Positions 58,483 to 64,000 of a stretch of 64,000 bases of DNA are shown here, one piece after another; positions within the stretch are counted from its first letter, which is position 1; each line of letters starts with the position of its first letter. Origin of the DNA: Mycteria americana (Eukaryota > Chordata > Aves > Ciconiiformes > Ciconiidae); assembly GCF_035582795.1 (NCBI RefSeq), contig NC_134366.1, positions 111,900,256 to 111,964,255 of the forward strand. The letters run 5' to 3'. The notes beneath the pieces are model-generated. The model saw nothing but the letters and a program-made list of their open reading frames with translations. It was not told where the DNA came from and searched no databases. The translations under genes were made by a program, and so were the position numbers.

Positions 58483-59955
58483 AAATAAAGCAAGAAGTAA
58501 GTTGCTTTCCCACTGAGGTCTCAGATAAAAATGAACTATGTGAATTGTGACCAGACTAGGTCTTTAAATTCCATTATTTAGGAGGCTAATTCTATTTGCA
58601 TACTGATGTCCCTGTATTGTTCAGATGAGCAAGGGGAAGTAATATATATGAATTATTTTCTCTTAGTGAACTATCTCTTGGAAATGAAGGGCAGGTAATT
58701 CCCCCGATAGGAATCTCAAGACAAAGGATGTTCAGAAAGATCAACTGAGACACTGCACTGAAAGAAAACTCTAGCTAATTTTGTAATGAAATATCTATCA
58801 TATAGAACAGAACTGATAAGTAGGACTATTCAGAAAAAACTGTCCATATATTTATAAAAATGCAATAAAACAAAAATGGGAGGCTGTATATAACGGCAAT
58901 AATTGTACCTTTTTGTTAGAGACATTGAAGGCAACATGCTCCATTAAAATTTTGGAGTTTTGGATCTGTATAAGACCTGATGATCGATATCTGACCTGTT
59001 TTTAATGAAAAATTTTGTCTACTGACATCTTCATTAACTGAATTTTCTTTGTATAGTGTAAGTATAAAAGTTTCTTTTGGAGACAATTCCTCTTCAGACC
59101 TAGATCATTGCCAGTATATGTAATTGTTGGCCCTCTGTCTGAATCCATATGATAAAACAATGTGAGAATTAGGTCATTTAAACAAAATAGAGTCCTGATA
59201 CATCTGAAAGAATGAAATACAATTCGAAGAGAGGAAGAGAGGGAAAGGAAAATAAGAGTTGAGGAGAGAGGAAATAATAGCCCTAGGTCTTCTGTGGGAT
59301 CCAGACTCATCAAATGCTTTCTTATATGCAAAACTTGATTTCAGAAAGTAACTCTCCTGAATTTATGAAATTACTCATACGCGCGAGCTAATATTCAGCA
59401 TTATAAATGTATATTAACAGTGCCTACCGGTATATTAACAGTGTGTACTTATAATATACTGATATATATTATAAATATGTATTAACAATGTTTATGATTT
59501 AAAATGGCTCTTTGTATTTTTCTGTTGTTTTTCTGGATTTTTTTTAAAGTCGAGAGATTGTACCCTCTGCCTTGTTCCTAGCATGTTAAAACTGAGATTC
59601 TGTCCCTCCTTCAGTCATTATTAACAATGAGATCCTGTGATCCTCTCCTTATCTCAGAAATAGGAGCGGAAATGGTGGCAATGGATAGATTAACACTTTA
59701 ACAAATGTAATAGCAGCATTTCATTGTTCCTTTCTCCTCTTCCACCTTTCCATATAGCAAGACAATGGAAAATGAATGAATTACTAATGGGTAGAGACAT
59801 GGAGAACACAAGGCATAATCAAACTCTTCCTTGCTATCTGAATATTTTAAATAGCTCATTATTCTCCATAGCACAGATATTCAGTGCAGCTTTTCATCCT
59901 TTGCTCCAGTCCCTTATATCAAGGCTAGAAAAGAATAAAGGAGCCTTGGTTAAAA

Positions 59956-60063
59956 GTGTGGGGTTTTGCTTGTTTTTTTTTTTTTGTTTTGTTTTGTGGT
60001 TTTATTTGTGTGGAGGTTTTTTGTTTGGGTTTTTTGTTTGTTTGCTTGCTTGATTGGTTTTTT
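59956..60063. repeat. G/T-rich low-complexity tract
   Basis: Runs of T broken by GGG, GTTTT and GTTTG units, with only scattered A and C. Confidence 0.8.
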
Positions 60064-61609
60064 CCCCTTCCCTGACAAAGAGCTCATTTTCCTGATACAA
60101 TTAGAATGACAGAGTCCTGGAAACCTTCCTCTTATGATGCATTTTAAGGCTCACTTTTAGCCAGAGGTCTATTTGATTCACCCTGAAGTGGAGCTGAAGT
60201 GTGAATTAACCTTTATACTGTGGGTACATCTTCATTAGTGTTCATATGAGGACTGAAATTTTGAAGCTAATTTTCAAACATCCATGCTTCGGTTTGCTTT
60301 AGGGAATGGTCTACATTTCCTGAAAACTACATTTCTTCTGTATGAAATCATCTGGCATATGCATTTCAGAAGCATGTCTAATGCCCTCCAACTGCTAAAG
60401 GGCATTCAGTCTATCGGCTCAGGCTACAGCTAATAATGTATAGTCTGAAGCATGCACACTCTAGACTTTAATTCCTCAGTGCCATCTGTTTTCCTCTGCA
60501 GACCTGCTTCCCAATACACTGGACTATTTGCCAAACCAGACATAGTCCGTGTGGATGAGTGAATGCATAGGAATTTAGTGCGAAACAGGGCGCTCCGTGG
60601 TGAGAGAGGTACTGAGCAGCTACGTGAAAACTATGTAGCCACAGGCACAAGAGCAGCATGTTTGAGTAGCCATGGGAAGTCAAGGGCTGGGAAAGTGGTT
60701 AAAGTGACTACAGCAGTTCTCTGAGTTGTGAATGCTTTTCTGGGTCTCCTAAACAGGATGTAAAAGCCTCATCCTCAGTATAGAAACACAATGAGGATGA
60801 GAAATACTTAAATGAATACATGTAAAAGAAAAATGACTAGTCATTAGTATTTAATTTGTTTAGACAAATCCTATTCCTCTTCCTAGAAGAAAATATGGTA
60901 CTAGTTTCTTGGTTTCACAGAGAAGTGCAGAGTACAAGGAAGACTAAAATATCAGAAGATATCTGGGTGTTATTGACTGACTGTCTTATGGCAGTACTTG
61001 AAGAATCTCCTGCAAATACTCCAAAGGGTTTTTCTCATAAAATTGTGTGAGATGCAGCAATCTTCACTCATCTTGATTTTTGACTGGGGAACTGAGGTAA
61101 ATGAATAAAACAGGGAGTAGTAGGAATGTTACTGGTTTTGCTGATGTTTATTTACTCAGGTTACAATCTAGAAAACATGTCTATCAAATATTTTCCCACC
61201 AGGCTGAGTCAGATGTCATGTTACTAGGCACATTTCTGATACAGAGGCGATGGTGGGGTATATAAATAGTTGATTATATTCAAAAGCAACTCTGTTAGGT
61301 GATCTTTTATTTATATTGTATCAAATACATATGTAGTGTTTTTATCACATGCAATGACCATATCATTAGTGTCTCAAGAGACCTACAAGCTGCTCCTTAA
61401 GAATGAGCAAGATGGCTTTTTGGAGTGCTTTTTTTTTTTTTTACTGAAGCTCTTGCAAAACTACCTGTTATAAATGAATATTAATCCTGGAAGTGCTGAT
61501 CACAGTGTCAAAGCACTAATTTTTTTTCTGCAGCTTTTTTCTTTTTCTGTTCTTTTGTTTTATGAAGACAAGTGCATTTGTATTGTGTTGTAGCTTAGCT
61601 TTCTGTAGA

Positions 61610-61700
61610 AATATTAATATCTGTATTAATATCCATATATTATCCAAAATAACATACCTATATTATCAATATATCCAAATTAATATCCATATATTAATTA
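61610..61700. repeat. degenerate ATATCCATATATTA repeat
   Basis: AATATCCATATATTA occurs twice (about 61627 and 61681) with related AT-rich words between. Confidence 0.55.
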
Positions 61701-62733
61701 GTGCACTGGGACAGGAGTGTGAGGGGAAAAAAATTATTTGTTACTAATGAACACTTCAAAATAAATGAGCTTTAATATCTTCTTGAAAACAGAATAATAA
61801 TTATGTGGTTAGCTGCTGGCTACCAGAAACTGAGCATTGTTGAAAAGAGATACTATCCAACTTGTCTACTATTTCCAGCTTCTTGTAGAGTTATCAATAT
61901 AAATACAGTGTTGAAACTGAGTAATCGCTGTTTAAAAAAACCTTAATAAATAGAGACTTCCAGCTGTAAAGCATCTACTGAATATAGTTCCTAGAAGAGT
62001 TTTTTGTTTGATTGTCCATGGTATACAGGAGAGAGGAGTTTTTGTAGAAACTCCTATCTCCATTATCAATGTCTGAGATGAGGTTACTAGTAGGGGAGCT
62101 CATCAGAAGAGCAGAAGTCAAGTGAATGGTGGTGATTGCTTACAGAAATGAATTTTGCATGTGTAAGGTAGGATATTTGGAATGGTAAGAATTCTATTGA
62201 CATGTTCACAGAACACAGCTCAGGAAGACTGCATATCATCTGCTAATTCACCTTATTACATTAATAAAAATACTAATTGCATTTGCAATTTTAAGTTCTG
62301 TTCTCTTTAAATACTTGTTGGTTATGAAAATCACTTCAGGATATAGCATAAATTCCCATGTAGCTGTCACTTACTCTAACATCTCATTTTCAAAACACAA
62401 ACCAAACAAAATTTAAGCAACTAAAATACTTAATTTTTATTGATTTGCTTTGTATGCTATATTCTTTTCTGTAGATAGATAGAAAAGAATAAAGTACATG
62501 TGACCATAGGGTCAATGATATTCGTTAATGCACTTCTGGCAGATAGTCACAGTTCAACAAGGCAAAGACAAGTGCCTTTACAGGCTGGACTGAAATGGGA
62601 ACTGTCAGTCATGGCTGGATTACTGAAATAGTTGTTACCTGTTTCATTTAATGATACATTTCAATACATTCCTTTTCTTTACCCTTAAATAGAGGGAACC
62701 AGGTCTCAGACAGTTGTCTTCCCCTTGCCTCCC

Positions 62734-63308
62734 TGTTGTGGGTTAACCTGGGTGGGCAGCTAAGCACCACACAGATGCTTGGTCACTCCCCCCCACACCC
62801 TCACTGGGACAGGGTAAGAGGAAAGGAAGAGTAAAAGCAAGAAAACCCAGGAGTCAAGATTAAAAAAAGAAAAAAAAAAAGTTTAATAAGTGAAGTATAA
62901 GTGGAAGAAGAGAGAAAGAAAACAAAACAAGTGATGCAAAGGCAATCACTCGGCACCTGCCATGGGTAGACTGATGCCCAGCCAGTTCCCAAACAAAAGA
63001 TGGCTAACCTCCCTAAACGCCCTTTTTTTCCCTTTTGTTGCTGAGCATGACATTATATGGCATGGAGTATCTCTGGTTAGTTTGGGTCATCTGCCTGGTT
63101 GTGTCCCCTTGCAACCTATTGCGCAGCCCCCAATCTATTCGCTGTGGCAGGGCAGACTGAAACAGCGGCGGCCTTGGTGCTGTGCAAACACTGTTCAGCA
63201 ATAGCTAGGACATGTGTGTTATCAGTATTGTTTTGGTCATAAATCTAAAACAGCACCATACAAGTTGCTATGACGAAAGTTAACTCTATCCCAGTTAGGC
63301 CCAGTACA
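62734..63308 (-). mobile_element. second solo LTR of the same avian ERV family, more diverged
   Basis: Starts TGTTGTGGGTTAACC and ends CCCAGTACA. It shares blocks with the LTR at 3351: CTAAGCACCACACAG near the start, GCTGAGCATGACATTATATGGCATGG in the middle (written here only as a landmark at about 63040-63065), GTTTGGGTCA, and TTAACTCTATCCCAG near the end. The flanks CTCCC and CCCCC agree at four of five positions, so the target duplication is likely but eroded. No retroviral gene adjoins it. Confidence 0.75.
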
Positions 63309-64000
63309 CCCCCACAACACGCACATTTCTCTCTATCAAATGGATTAAATCAGCAATCTAGGAATTCTGTTCTTCTAAAACTGATGGAGTAAGAGACAGA
63401 AATATTGGGGAAAGAGAGGATTGCTAAAATATCTTAGCTAGCAGTAGAGAAATCTCTTCCATGTTTTCCCTTTTCCTTTAAAAAAGAGAGAAATCAGTTC
63501 AAATTTTATGGACTAAATTCTTTTGTGAGTTACAGAGGATTAATTCTGTGAGATAGCAGGCATTTGACAAGGAAAATATCTGACAAGCAAATCTGACAAG
63601 GATAATGTTTGCTAGATTCCAGCATCTAAATGTGTGCTTCGTCGAGGATGGTCTTGGTCATGTTCAGCCTGCTACTCAGAAAAAATATGTTTTCTGCAGC
63701 CTCTAACTGGGATCTGACAGATAGATAAAGTGCTGATCACAGAGAGAAATAGAAAAGAGATAAAAGAGAATACAAAATACTGGAGAAGGGGGAGAAGAGG
63801 AGGGTCATATCAGAGGTCTCTCTTTGTACTATGGGAATATTATGCAAAGAATCACTTTTATCATTATTAAATGTTCCCTGCATAAATTCCTGACATGTTG
63901 ATGAGAGAAAAGGTGCTAAACACAGTACCAGGAAACATTCATTATCTGTACATTTCCAAGCAAATCGATTATACAGTATTATGGATAATTTACAAATAGA
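63309..64000. other. AT-rich intergenic DNA at the window end
   Basis: Nothing recognised apart from the eroded LTR flank at 63309-63313. Confidence 0.5.

Larger units (their letters stand above)
57251..62733. other. AT-rich intergenic DNA, no gene seen
   Basis: Short open frames only (longest 109 codons, no resemblance). Holds the poly(C) run, the G/T tract, and a TATATTAACAGTG direct repeat near 59410 and 59431. Confidence 0.5.

Overview
This window is vertebrate nuclear DNA and almost certainly comes from a bird. It carries CR1 LINE fragments and two solo LTRs of an avian endogenous-retrovirus family. It has one intron-containing gene with a typical vertebrate CpG-island promoter, set in AT-rich, gene-poor sequence. 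The LTR family is one I associate with neoavian rather than galliform genomes, but that is recollection and not shown by the sequence. No tRNA, rRNA or CRISPR feature is visible. || The only protein-coding gene I can support is CBLN2 (cerebellin-2, a secreted C1q-domain synaptic organiser), on the plus strand. It has three coding exons (16862-17224, 19392-19511, 19783-19980), all joined in phase 0, giving 226 residues; the mammalian protein is 224 as I remember it. A non-coding upstream exon probably ends at 15597 and joins an acceptor at 16588/16589. The 3'UTR probably ends near 21430, after the AATAAA at 21407. || Layout. 1-14.2 kb: AT-rich intergenic DNA with one solo LTR (3351-3902, perfect 5-bp target-site duplication). 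14.2-18.7 kb: CpG island with a consensus-like CTCF site, five identical 53-bp minisatellite units, the candidate promoter and 5'UTR exons, and coding exon 1. 18.7-21.4 kb: coding exons 2 and 3 and the 3'UTR. 21.4-64 kb: intergenic desert containing an old 2.4-kb minus-strand CR1 with recognisable ORF1 esterase, endonuclease and reverse-transcriptase parts (28.0-30.4 kb), a GC-rich CpG-poor block (31.8-32.25 kb), a second CTCF-like site (33.1 kb), a near-perfect RNA-type hairpin (44.95-45.02 kb), two more CR1 pieces (49.05-49.86 kb plus; 56.7-57.25 kb minus), strand-asymmetric A/C or G/T tracts, and a second solo LTR (62.73-63.31 kb). || The most interesting items are: the CBLN2 exon 2/3 junction, which recreates a perfect 5' splice site (CAG|GTAAGT) in the spliced mRNA; a 12-codon upstream ORF that exists only if the 5'UTR intron is spliced; the identical 53-bp array next to a CTCF-like site; and the unannotated hairpin whose only imperfect pairs are G-U wobbles on one strand. 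No wholly new multi-gene system is visible. Most open reading frames in the window are shadows of GC-rich DNA or transposon remains.
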